A stretch of 64,000 nt of DNA from Marsupella aquatica (taxonomy: Eukaryota; Marchantiophyta), in assembly GCA_973895155.1 (NCBI GenBank), contig OZ316893.1:9610001-9674000 (forward strand), in the 5' to 3' direction. Positions 1 through 9,609 of this stretch are shown piece by piece. Numbering within the stretch: position 1 is the stretch's first letter; each line of letters opens with the position of its first letter. The position numbers and the translations under genes are program-made. Below the pieces are notes generated by a model that saw only the letters and a list, made by a program, of their open reading frames with translations, ran no database searches and was not told the origin of the DNA.

Positions 1-171
1 GTGACTAGGATTTCCATCAATAATCTCTGCTGGGAATGTGCCCTCGATCAAGTCATCTAAAATGAAGAGTCGCCGGTTAACGCTATTGAATGACTGCGAT
101 TCAATCTCAGACCGAAAAAGTAAATGCCGACGGGGCATAAAGTCTTTTCAAGAGGCCGTGACACTTATGTT
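1..171. other. flank left of the transposon, nothing recognised
   Basis: This short stretch precedes the left inverted repeat of the transposon. I see no open frame or motif that can be supported. Confidence 0.5.
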
Positions 172-202
172 GGAACTACACTGTTTACCGTAATTAGTAT
201 CA
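172..202 (+). repeat. left terminal inverted repeat of the transposon
   Basis: The 31 bp match the reverse complement of 2933-2963 with a single C/T difference (TTTACCG here against TTTATCG on the other end). Confidence 0.9.
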
Positions 203-480
203 TAACTTATTTAGTCTCCTTGCATAAATAGTCTCACACACACTATTAAGGGTGTGAGGACAAAGCTCCAAAAAATATAAAAACTAAGTTCCTTATTAAT
301 CTCCTATACATTAATAAAAAATATCACTAGAGTACACTTTTTAAGACAACAGTTTTTGTTTTCATGTGAGAGTATAAAGGAATGCTTCTTTGCAAACTGA
401 TGGATGACTTTTACAAAACCAGGGTCAAACTTAGGACCAAACTATAGGCCTCACTGCTCGAGCAAACCTAATACACTCCC

Positions 481-680
481 AACCACAACTTTGCCTAAAT
501 TTCTGCCAAACTTCTGCCCTACACTCCCCTCTACACTCCCAACCACAACTTTGCCTAAATTTCTGCCAAACTTCTGCCCTACACTCCCCTCTACACTCCC
601 AACCACAACTTTGCCTAAATTTCTGCCAAACTTCTGCCCTACACTCCCCTCTACACTCCCAACCACAACTTTGCCTAAAC
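481..680. repeat. 60-bp minisatellite in the transposon leader
   Basis: Three exact copies of a 60-bp unit occupy 481-660, and a 20-bp partial fourth copy follows at 661-680. The unit begins AACCACAACTTTGCC and ends TCTACACTCCC. It sits inside the transposon, 50 bp upstream of the transposase start. The period equals 20 codons, so open frames run through it on both strands, but those frames are a by-product of the exact repetition and show no independent sign of coding. Confidence 0.95.
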
Positions 681-729
681 ACAATTTCAGTGTGTTTTCT
701 CAAGTTTTCGCATTGCGGCATTCTCCACA

Positions 730-2406
730 ATGGATTTCCATTCTACATCGCCTCTAATATCTGCATTTGCTCGATCTCGACTTAGAGTGAGGAACATAGG
801 GAGGACTGGAGTTTCATCACAACCTGTAGAGCTTGTCGAAGATGTTCCAGAAAACTCATTACCTGAAGCTCTTTCTCTAGATCGATCAGTTGCACGTACA
901 GAAGCTGTCCAGACAAAGCATAAGAGAGCACCTCAGTGCGTCGTGACCATGCAAGATTGTAAGAAGGTAGTTTTGTGGATGAGGCAAGATAGAGAGGCGA
1001 ATGGCCAAGCTGGACTGTGTTCAAGGACTGTTAAGGAGTTCATAGCGTTATTTCGAGGTAGTGAGAATGCAAATCTCAAGAAGGCTGCAGATTGGTGGAA
1101 GAATCAAGCAATTTGGTTGCAAATCAACAAAGAGACAGACATATCCATCAATGTTCGTCAAGATAGAATCATTCGAAAGATGTTGCGGAAGGCAAGAGAA
1201 GGTCGAGGCAAGAAGACAGAGGATTGGGTTACGTGGTTGTACCAGTCTACGGTGGACGAGTTCAATCGATTACGAAAGGCAGGAGTGAAATTTTCACCGA
1301 AGCTTTTGCAGCAGTTGGCAAAGCAAGTGCTTGACGAATCAACTCATCCACAATTCTCTTCAACATTTCTGTCAGGAGGAATTCCTATCTCAGAAAAGAT
1401 TACACTTCGCTGGATTCAGAGATTTATGGGGAAGTGCAACATTGTTGGCAGGGCACAAACAGGGAAATTGATGGTGAGTGCAGAGAAGCAAGAGCACATA
1501 GATAAAGAGATCGCTTTCCATTTGGGACAACTCAAGAGAGAGTTTGAAGCAGGGACCCTGAATGAAGACCTTGTTGAAAATGTTGACGAAACTCATTTCA
1601 TTGTCAACATTGACAATGGCAAGACACTGGGATTTCGTGGTGATGACAATGTCAAGTATGCAGATGTAGTTTCTGGTGGGCAAGGCATGACCATGATCGT
1701 ACGTCTCACTGGAGGGTCTCGATCTATCATAGAGGTTCCTATGATTGTTTTCCAGAATGATCGTTGCTCTTATCCTATTAGGAATGTGGAGGATACAATT
1801 CTTGGTGTTGCTTACAGATCTGCAAAGAATGGTTTCGTGACGAGAGCTGTCTGGAATCAATGGTTGAATGAACCGCGCTGCCAAGTCACCAATCTTCAAG
1901 GTGGGCAAACAAGAGTGATTTTTGTCGACAATTTCAAGGGCCATGACTATACAGAAGCGTCTTTCACCACGTTGCAGAGATTGAATGCTACCATACGCAA
2001 CTTACCTCCATGCTCCACTGATAAGACGCAACCTTGTGATTCATTTGTGATCTCCAAGATCAAGGATGCGTGGACAGATGCCTGGGAGAAGCACAAGTTG
2101 AAGACGATCATGAGTGGAAATGGATTTCAAAATTCTGGTCGAAGTAGTGGGCAGAATTCTGGAGCAATGAAGAATCCTGGCAAACAATTTTTCTTAAAGC
2201 TTGCTGCAGCATCTGTACAGAAGGTCAATCAACAACGAGACAAGCACACTGGTATAACATATGCAAGGAAGGCTATGATTCGTTGTGGTCTTTCCCTTGA
2301 TATCAATGGAGTGTGGCATGAACAACAATTGAATCCAGATCTTCAAAATTTGATTCAAAAATACAGGATTCATTGGGACATGTACCTGATCAAGATACAG
2401 GATTGA
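730..2406 (+). CDS. pogo-like DDE/DDD transposase
   Basis: A 558-residue transposase that would cut and rejoin the element ends in the nucleus. Residues about 230-270 (WIQRF then a Gly/Lys-rich segment) look like the CENP-B/Tc5-type helix-turn-helix. The catalytic core follows: Asp286 in NVDETHF, Asp400 in VDNFKGHD and Asp437 in DKTQPCD. The last motif is the QPxD type of pogo and Jerky transposases, with 36 residues between the second and third Asp. The intronless frame fills the space between the inverted repeats. The start at 730 is the first ATG of this frame and follows the minisatellite. The frame stops at 2404-2406, but a strongly acidic reading frame continues in the +1 frame to 2560, so the natural C-terminus has probably been displaced. 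All three catalytic Asp are present, so the core may be functional. The exact pogo subfamily is uncertain. Confidence 0.85.
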   Translation: MDFHSTSPLISAFARSRLRVRNIGRTGVSSQPVELVEDVPENSLPEALSLDRSVARTEAVQTKHKRAPQCVVTMQDCKKVVLWMRQDREANGQAGLCSRTVKEFIALFRGSENANLKKAADWWKNQAIWLQINKETDISINVRQDRIIRKMLRKAREGRGKKTEDWVTWLYQSTVDEFNRLRKAGVKFSPKLLQQLAKQVLDESTHPQFSSTFLSGGIPISEKITLRWIQRFMGKCNIVGRAQTGKLMVSAEKQEHIDKEIAFHLGQLKREFEAGTLNEDLVENVDETHFIVNIDNGKTLGFRGDDNVKYADVVSGGQGMTMIVRLTGGSRSIIEVPMIVFQNDRCSYPIRNVEDTILGVAYRSAKNGFVTRAVWNQWLNEPRCQVTNLQGGQTRVIFVDNFKGHDYTEASFTTLQRLNATIRNLPPCSTDKTQPCDSFVISKIKDAWTDAWEKHKLKTIMSGNGFQNSGRSSGQNSGAMKNPGKQFFLKLAAASVQKVNQQRDKHTGITYARKAMIRCGLSLDINGVWHEQQLNPDLQNLIQKYRIHWDMYLIKIQD

Positions 2407-2560
2407 CATTGTTCCTGTAATTCCACCACAGATTAGCACTACTGATTCTGATTCAGAAGAGGAACCGCCTGTGGATTCTGAGTCTGAAGGCAATGATTTC
2501 GGATCACAAGATGATGAATCTGGACATGACAATTCTGGATTTGGAAATGGATTGGATTAG
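2405..2560 (+). other. acidic C-terminal tail of transposase in +1 frame
   Basis: Immediately after the transposase stop, the +1 frame encodes about 51 residues rich in Asp, Glu and Ser, including SDSEEEPPVDSESEG, before a TAG at 2558-2560. The composition looks like a genuine acidic tail and not like random DNA. A 10-bp direct repeat (ATACAGGATT) occurs at 2361-2370 and 2395-2404. The 34-bp spacing equals 1 modulo 3, so an insertion or duplication of that size would explain the frame change. Confidence 0.55.
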
Positions 2561-2663
2561 ACTTAAATTACAGGAATATGAGTAGGGAGTTTAGTCAATT
2601 GTCATAGTATGAGTTTAGTCAATTGTCATAGTATGATTTTGATTGTATTCTTAACCTGATTTT

Positions 2664-2669
2664 AATAAA
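2664..2669 (+). terminator. candidate polyadenylation signal for the transposase
   Basis: AATAAA lies about 100 bp after the end of the acidic tail frame, in an AT-rich 3' region. Confidence 0.4.
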
Positions 2670-2894
2670 TAATGTTTGATTTTATATGCCCTTGCAAATA
2701 CATCTTACTGGCTGGAAAAATTCATAAGTTATACACATTAATTGAGTATTCATCACACACTATTTGTGGGTCACCAAAAATAATCTCCCTTACTTTAATT
2801 TAGAATAACATGTATTTACTCTCACTTCTTATATAGTCTCACATACATTAATTATGGTGATATCTTTCAAAATCTTTTGTTCGTAAATACTGTG

Positions 2895-2963
2895 TGATAC
2901 TAATTACGGTAATCAGTGTAGTTCCCTGTGTGTGATACTAATTACGATAAACAGTGTAGTTCC
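2895..2963 (-). repeat. duplicated right terminal inverted repeat
   Basis: Two tandem copies of the inverted repeat lie at 2895-2925 and 2933-2963, offset by 38 bp. Both read TGATACTAATTACG and end CAGTGTAGTTCC. The outer copy matches the left end with one mismatch. The inner copy differs at the centre (GGTAATCAG). Confidence 0.9.
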
Positions 2964-3296
2964 CAGACTGGACAAGAAGATCAATGTCCTCGGCGGTGAT
3001 TAAAGGGGCCGACGTGAATAAACCAGAATAATATTGGAGTGTTCATTGTCGTAAAGAGTCGAACACCATGGAACTGATTGGATATTCCCCACGACATACA
3101 ACACAGGCATGCATATGCCTCAGATCCGGATCCTTCAGTATATACTTGACAGAACCCACGAGTCTTGTTCGTTGTCTCTGATATTTCGAGTGTCACTTCC
3201 CACGAATGATAGCATGTTGTTGGAACAAAAATTGTTCTGTAAGATAGCTTGGGGTGTGCGTTGCTGAAACTGAGCATTCTCTTCATAAAACATTAT

Positions 3297-3318
3297 GGTA
3301 TAAATCTGCCTATAAAAC
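3297..3318 (+). promoter_or_regulatory. two TATA-like motifs upstream of the secreted-protein gene
   Basis: GGTATAAAT at 3297-3305 and CTATAAAAC at 3310-3318 lie about 315-335 bp upstream of the ATG at 3633. Either could serve as a TATA box if the 5' untranslated leader is about 280-300 nt. No transcript evidence is available. Confidence 0.35.
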
Positions 3319-3632
3319 GACCTACGAGGCAAATGTCTCTAAGCTAGAGCACACTCCCTCGTTCATCTCGACTTGGAAGAGTCGATCTCACTCGGAACGA
3401 TGCAGAGCAGCTCGTAAACAATCCCGAACTCACGGTGGGAGCTATCACTGTCTTTCTCTTCCAGAACCCCGCTGAAATTCGGAAGTACGACCTAGGAAGT
3501 ATTGTGTGCCGAAAAGATCGTGCGCAAGGCTCGATCGATCGAGGACGATCAAGAATTGAGCAGCGGGCTTTTCGATCCAAGCCCTTCTCAGGGACCTCTA
3601 TCTCACAGCACAACGAGCCCGATTCGGACGCA

Positions 3633-4037
3633 ATGGGTCCGAAATCCTTCATCGCCATTGTCCTCCCGCTTGTCAGCATCATCCTGCTCTCCCCCACCGT
3701 GGAGAGCTGCGTCAACTTCCAAGCGTGGTGGCAGGCAGCAAGTGGACCGGACGGCTTCAAATTAAATGCGCAGATTTGGGACGACAGTTCAAATACGGTG
3801 TGCTGGGCGGACCAGGTTTATGTCGACTCCAACGGGCCGGATCCCTTCTTGACTCTGACCTGCAATGCGGGCTACTCAGCCGTCTTCGACACCATAAATT
3901 CTTGGGACTTGACATACACTTCTCCGAATGGGGGTCCCTGGGTTCTCAATGCAGAGTGGGGCGACAATGTCCAAATGTGGTATTTGTGTACGTTTTGTGA
4001 GAGCCCTTCTGGGTGCTTCGTGCCCATATGCTGCTGA
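3633..4037 (+). CDS. small secreted cysteine-rich protein, function unknown
   Basis: This is an intronless 134-residue protein. The start at 3633 is chosen because it is followed directly by a signal peptide: a Lys near the N-terminus, then a hydrophobic run (FIAIVLPLVSIILL) and a cleavage-like site before CVNFQAWW at about residue 29. The frame stays open further upstream without a signal sequence. The mature chain of roughly 105 residues has eight Cys, including a C-terminal CC, and is rich in Trp, Asp, Asn and Gly (NAQIWDD, LTCNAGYSA, WDLTYTSPNGG). This suits a compact disulfide-bonded extracellular domain. The pattern recalls small secreted proteins common in fungi, but I cannot name a family. 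Two TATA-like motifs lie upstream. It has no related neighbour. Its higher GC content against an AT-rich surrounding supports a real gene. Confidence 0.65.
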   Translation: MGPKSFIAIVLPLVSIILLSPTVESCVNFQAWWQAASGPDGFKLNAQIWDDSSNTVCWADQVYVDSNGPDPFLTLTCNAGYSAVFDTINSWDLTYTSPNGGPWVLNAEWGDNVQMWYLCTFCESPSGCFVPICC

Positions 4038-6344
4038 GCCAAGATCCTTGAATGCTGGCCTGTCGGAGAGACAAGGTGGACACAACCGACAAGGGGGACT
4101 CAACCCTGCTGACTTTTATACTATGCATTCCAGTCTTGGACGCAATTAGTCTGCACAGTCAGTCGTGCTCTGAGGTCTTGTACGACACATCAATATGCAT
4201 CATTCTTGTTTTCCGTTTCCCTTTGAGACTCGCCATTACAGTGGCTTTCTCAAAATATCTACAGTAGTAGACATCAATCACTCAGGACGTGATTGAGTCT
4301 AGTAAGGTAGCGATAGTAACTAATGTTGGTAGCACAAACAAGGGTCGGGACCAGGCTAGTACTAGGTGACACTTCGGTGTGAGCAACATGGGTCTATTCA
4401 CACTGTCCAGGTCAGCAAAAAATGGCACTGTGATCACTCGAATTCAGATCTATCAACTCCAGGTACTCCGTAAATCTTACGCTCCAGATCCTCTCGTGAA
4501 TCGAAACAAAGTTCTCAAAGAAGAAGGAGCATAGATGACATATGAGCAATGTTGCTCTATGTCGTGTCAGTTGTCTTGTCAGACGCTTAAATAAATTACA
4601 ATTTCAAATGTCATTCCTTTGTATGAATGCCAACTCTATCTCACAGTACTTTGGGTTTTATCACATAATTTGGCTATTCTGTTAGAAGTAAGTTATTGTT
4701 CAAGATCTCAGGTTCCGCCTTCTCTCTCTTGTCAAAATGTGACCCTGGATGACCAGGGCATTATTGAAAGGAACATGGACCTTTGAAAGGAAAGATTGTT
4801 TTAGGGCTTCCCTAAAACAAACTGGATTTACCAAGTGCTACTCTGGTGGGGTGCTGTAATTCGTTGAACTCTTTTTGTTTCCAAGTGCTCATGGATAGGG
4901 TAATTGTAACTTGCAAGCAAACAGTAAAAATTTAGCAAAACAAAATTTTACATGACCCTTATTTTTCTACATGCAACTGCCTCGCTATCAACTACAGTAC
5001 CTGGTTGGTAACATTCCTTTTGAGGATTTCACTTTTTGCTAGCCAGCTCGCTAGCCATGTGAACTCTTTAAAAAAACACAAAAAATGTAAAAGACACCAA
5101 AAAACAACTGAAATTTGGAACATTATTGTCTGGTTATCAAAATCTCCCATTATCAAAATCTCATGTTTGCTAGCAACATAGAATACCTCTCATGGATCAG
5201 TCCATAGCCTTAAAACTCTCCCAGTTGTGGAGACTGTAACGGCAGAACGATTACCGGCGGAGGATGTATCAATCAACTTACAGATCACTTCTCACTGCTA
5301 ACTTGTTATTTGTATCATGCGAGTGAAATTTCTGTTTGGGAGAGGCCTATCCGAGCTGTATAAGTGCATGTGGCTTCGATTCCGAAACACTGGCTGCCAT
5401 TAAGTGGCGCCAAATGGAGCGGTTTCTGTCACGGTGCATTGCGTTAATTTACAGTCCCGTTGAGGCCCGCCAAATCTACCGGCAAACAATGCCTTACCCC
5501 AGCCCACGCACTCCAATTTGATTTCGAACCTCTTTCTCGTCACCGAAACGTGAACGAGGTCTGGCGAAATCATTCTGCAACTTCTGCGACGCGTTTTCTG
5601 CGAGGCGCTCCTTTGTAGTTTCTAGATTCGTCTCGTCTACGGAAATTTCTCTCTTCCACTGTTGTGCTGCTGGTGCTGGTGCTACGACAACCTGCAGAAG
5701 ATAATGAACCATTCATTGCACTTCTCGGCTTCCAGGTTAATTTGAAGTGACAAATCGCATTACACAGAGCTTTAGCTCAATTTCGGTCGGTGATCGAATT
5801 TATGTCAATCCCTTTGCGGGCGTCGTTAAAGTCTCGAGCACAAATGTCTACAGTAGTTGGCTTAGTACGGTCGGTTCTTCGGAATTGTACAATTGTGCAA
5901 TTGTGCAATACTCTTGGAAAGTTGCCCGGAACCATAGCCGGTGATTTAAGTGAATGATTGCTGTCCCAATAGATTACGTTTCAAAATTCGTTTGCGCTCG
6001 TCTTGCAGTAGCGTTTTACTTGTGGGCACTCGCCCCGGCTGGCATGTCTGTCATTGTCTGCATTGATATTGAGTGAGTCGACGGAGCCAGGAACCGCACA
6101 GTAGTCGGAGCGATAAGCACACTCAGAACGTCTGGACGGGACTAGGCCAGATTAGCGCAAGGACCAGACAAAGGAAGCACATGCATTGCCTGCCTAATAA
6201 CCTGCACCGCACCATAATAGAAGGGAGCTGTCAGATTCAACCAACGTGGTCTACAATTCCTACTTGAAGTACTTCTGCTTGGGATCTGACGATAGACGAG
6301 CAGTGTGATTGATCAGTCTTGATTTTGATCTTCAAGACACTTGA
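4038..6344. other. intergenic region between the secreted-protein gene and the copia element
   Basis: The stretch is AT-rich with only short unconvincing frames (up to about 70 codons) on both strands. I see no conserved protein, RNA gene or clear repeat here. A nearly perfect repetition of ATCTTCAAGACA flanks the copia insertion point (near 6328 and 11640), so the pre-insertion locus had a short tandem duplication. Confidence 0.5.
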
Positions 6345-6349
6345 TGTTG

Positions 6350-6554
6350 TGTTGGAATTGACACAATATGAATGTTGAGATATTGAATGAACCGCACAGA
6401 CCCGGTTCTTATACACGATTCCTACAGCCCGGGTGACTCACCGCCGGGAGCTAAAGCCCTAACAATTCCGTCATATAAGCGCGGCTGATTATGTCCTATA
6501 CGTCTTAACCTAGCAAGATCCGGAGAAGTAGATCTGACGGGTGATTTTTCAACA
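6350..6554 (-). repeat. 3' LTR of the copia element
   Basis: A 205-bp long terminal repeat, TGTTGGAATTG to TTTTCAACA on the plus strand. Because the element is read on the minus strand, this is the downstream LTR. It is identical to 11430-11634 except at 6480. Confidence 0.97.
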
Positions 6555-6563
6555 CCCTCCTTC
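6555..6563 (-). promoter_or_regulatory. polypurine tract of the copia element
   Basis: On the minus strand GAAGGAGGG immediately precedes the 3' LTR. This is the expected place and composition for the plus-strand primer of reverse transcription. Confidence 0.8.
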
Positions 6564-6635
6564 AACCGGCAGTAACCATATACTCTAATTTCTAGACACT
6601 TAACATTACTCAGCGTTCAGATCTCAGAGCTCAAA

Positions 6636-8210
6636 CTACTTTAGTCTATCATGCTCTAAGATAGGATGTAGAATTCTAGTGTCTACTAGACCAAAAGCTG
6701 ATCTGTGGAATTCAAACGCAGGTTTCGGTAGAGGTTTTGTCAAAATATCAGCTGTTTGTTTTCCTGTGGGAACATATTGCAAATCAATCTCTCCTTCAAG
6801 AACCCGTTCCCTAATGAAATGATGTTGTATTTCAATATGCTTCGTGCGAGCATGAAATACTGGATTGTGTGCCAGTTTAATGGCACTTTGATTATCACAG
6901 TTCATGACAACGACTGACTCTGACATATTAGAAATAATTTGTGAATTTGTGGAACTAACTTTCACGTGGTCTTGCTGTATTCCAATTTCTTTCATGAGTC
7001 TCTTTATCCATACTGCTTCTCTAGCTCCATCAGATAATGCTTTGTACTCAGCTTCTGTAGATGAGCTCGATACAGTGGGCTGCCGTTTACTTGACCAAGT
7101 AATTGCTCCATGAGCCATTTGGAACATGTAGCCTCCAGTAGACCGTCGGGTCTCCGGACAAGAACCCCAATCAGAATCAGTGTGTCCAACGATTTGAAGA
7201 GGACTCTCCTTCTTGTACAATATTCCATATGTTGGCGTGTGGCCTATGTATCGTAGAATATGCATCACCGCCCGGAGATGTTCTTCCTGTGGACCTGCCA
7301 TAAATCTACTCACCACCCCAACAGCATAAGAGATGTCAGGTCGTGTATTGGTGAGGTAAATAAGCTTACCGACAATTTGCCTGTACCGTGTGCCATCAGT
7401 AGTTGGAGTGCCACTTTCCATAAATAATTTTGTTCCCGGTGGCAAGGGAACATGTGCCGGCCTGCAGTTTTCCATTCCAAACTCTTTCAGAATGCTTGTG
7501 GCATACTTCGTTTGATGAATTGCAATTCCCTCCTTGCAACGAATGTACTCAACTCCTAGGTAGGTGTTGATCTGCCCCATGTCGGTCATTTCAAACCGCT
7601 GTTGGAGCTGATCTTTCAATTCCTGGATTTTCTCATCATTGTTACCAGTCAAAAACACATCATCCACATATAAGAGTAAAATGATCACCGTCTTGCCCTC
7701 CTTGATGAAATATAAATTGTAGTCTTGACTACTTCGTTGCCAGCCATTAGTCCTAAGAAATGAATCGATGCATTCATACCAAGCCCTAGGTGATTGCTTC
7801 AAACCATATAATGACCGTTTGAGTCTACAAACCCAATTCTCTTTGCCTTTCATGACATAGCCGGGTGGTTGATACATGAACACCATCTCCTTGAGAGTAC
7901 TGTTAAGGAATGCCGTTTTGATATCCATCTGACTGATTTTCCAACCAAGAGCTGCTGCAAGCGAAGTGAGAGCTCTAAGAGTAGACCATTTCACCACTGG
8001 GGCGAAAGTCTCTTCAAAATCAATACCCCATTTTTGCTCGAAGCCTCGAGCTACAATCCTTGCCTTCAGCTTCACTTGGTCAGTCCCACTCTTGATTTTG
8101 TAGACCCATTTACACGTGATTGCTGTCTTCCCTACTGGTAAAGGCACCAGTTCCCAAGTGTCATTCTTTAGAATGGACCTGATCTCGTCATCCATGGCTG
8201 CTGTCCATCC
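6636..8210 (-). pseudogene. copia reverse transcriptase and RNase H segment
   Basis: A long frame covers the 3' half of the polyprotein. It opens with the conserved copia RT start (AMDDEIRSILKNDTWELV) and continues through KARIVARGFEQ and TFAPVV. Further on are MDIKTAFLN, RSLYGLKQSPRAWY and the polymerase signature YVDD. RNase H follows with GHTDSDWG, STEAEYKAL and NCDNQSAI, and the frame ends with the HIEIQHHFIRERV and LADILTKPL-like tail typical of copia. This part is uninterrupted and its catalytic residues are present. It is cut off from the upstream polyprotein by an in-frame TGA at 8211-8213. That codon corresponds to the conserved Trp just before AAMDDE, so a single G-to-A change (TGG to TGA) would explain it. 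The first ATG of the remaining frame is at 8195. Confidence 0.95.
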
Positions 8211-9582
8211 TCAATGAGCAGCTGCCTGAGTAAACGTTATATTTTCTCCGAGAGGATCCTCAACTTCGCAAATACAGGCATCAACATTGGCCCAGTTGAT
8301 ATACACATCAAATCCAGCAAGTCTAACATTGGTACGCCTCTCCCGGTCTGGATATCTACGTTCATTTGTTGTGAAAATAGGAGTTGAAACACTTGTTTCA
8401 GAAGATCCTTGCGGACTTACCGGGGGAGAATTGAAAGTGTGGTCATTAGGAGGAGCATCATTCAGTGCTGGTCCTCGTTTGGTCATCTGGATCATCGTTT
8501 GGTCCACGGTCATCAGGTGCTAGTGTTGCTTGTGGTTGTTGAACGGTTGTTGCTGGCCGAGTGGAGTCAATCTGGACTCCCGTGTGGACTGAAGTGAACA
8601 GGTCTTGAGGGAAAAAGTCTTCTAGTTGAACAATGGGCTGGGCAATAAACTTGCTAATTCCCAGTTGCAGCTCATTGAAAGTGACATCCCGAGAAATGAT
8701 CACTCGTTTCTTATCAGCATCGTAGCACCTGTATGCTTTAGAATTTTCATCATAGCCAACAAAAATAGTGGAAATTGCTTTAGCCTCTAGTTTAGTCCTA
8801 CTTTGGTCAGGAACATGTACCATGGCTTTACATCCATAGACTCTGAGATGGCTCAGATCCGGTTTGACCCCCGTTAATTTTTCAATTGGAGTGATATGCT
8901 TGAGTGGTTTAGATGGTCTCCTATTTAGCAAGTAATTTGCCGTACGTAGGGATTCTTCCCATAGCTTCCCTGGCAACGAGGCACCGAGCGCAAGACTTCG
9001 TGAAGTTTCTAGCAAACTTCTATTCTTTCGCTCTGCTATTCCATTCTGGTGAGGAGGTCTTGCAGTGGTCAATTGCCTTTTGATGCCGTTTTGGAAACAA
9101 TATTCCAAAAATGCTTTAGACGTATACTCTCCCCCTCTATCTGACTGAATGCAAGAAATTCGCTGGCCTGTTTGGTTTTCAACCATAGATTTAAACCCTT
9201 TGAATATATCAAAGGTATGACCCTTGTGTGACAAAAAATAGACCCAACTGAACCGTGTGAAGTCATCAATAAAGGTAAGAACATATCGGGATCCTTTGAT
9301 AGATTTCATAGGAAAGGGCCCGCATATGTCCGTATGAATGAGCTCTAAAGGCCGTGACGTAGTAGCTCGAGACTGTTTTGGGATTTTTTCCCGATGCTGC
9401 TTGCCGTATGAGGAAGTGTCACATTGATGATGAACTGGCTGGATGGGAGGAATTCCCGTAGCCATGTGCTGGTGTGTGAGTTGATGAAGAGCCTGGAAAT
9501 TCAAATGGCCAGTGCGATGGTGCCATAATGTTGCATCACTAACATTGTGCAAGTGTGTATATGGCTGCTCTCGACTCCTGTC
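8211..9582 (-). pseudogene. copia integrase segment with frameshift and nonsense
   Basis: The integrase region begins after a stop at 9583-9585. The zinc-binding start (LWHHRTGHLNF) is present, but the usual CxxC reads CDTS, so one zinc-ligand Cys is missing. The catalytic triad is intact: Asp in HTDICGPF, Asp in QSDRGGEY and Glu in NGIAERKN. Downstream come the copia GKLW, YGCKAMVHVP and FVGYDENSKAYR motifs. The frame ends at 8458, while the continuing sequence lies in another frame from about 8513 down to 8211, so one indel lies between about 8460 and 8513. The region then meets the TGA at 8211-8213. Confidence 0.93.
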
Positions 9583-9609
9583 CTATAGTAGGGACCAATC
9601 AGCTAGTGG

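Larger units (their letters stand above)
172..2963 (+). mobile_element. pogo-like (Tc1/mariner superfamily) DNA transposon
   Basis: A 31-bp sequence at 172-202 recurs as its reverse complement at 2933-2963 with one mismatch, and both ends begin GGAACTACACTG when read inwards. Between them lies a single transposase frame (730-2406) with a DDD catalytic core. Subterminal regions share further short motifs (ATAGTCTCACA near 228 and 2833). The right end carries a second copy of the inverted repeat. I could not find a convincing target-site duplication: the flanks are TT on the left and CA on the right, so the TA duplication expected for Tc1/mariner is not visible. Either the ends are slightly misplaced, the flanks have decayed, or the family has another target preference. 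The superfamily call rests on the transposase motifs. Confidence 0.85.

Noticed and set aside
404-757. Open frames on both strands through 404-757, with a repeated Pro/Thr/Leu-rich 20-residue unit
   Set aside because: They are created by the exact 60-bp repeat, whose length is a multiple of three; all frames stay open together and none continues into a recognisable domain.
2376-2400. A tiny GT..AG intron (about 19 nt) that would join the transposase to its acidic tail
   Set aside because: Far shorter than any credible plant intron; a 34-bp insertion at the 10-bp repeat or frameshifting is a simpler explanation.
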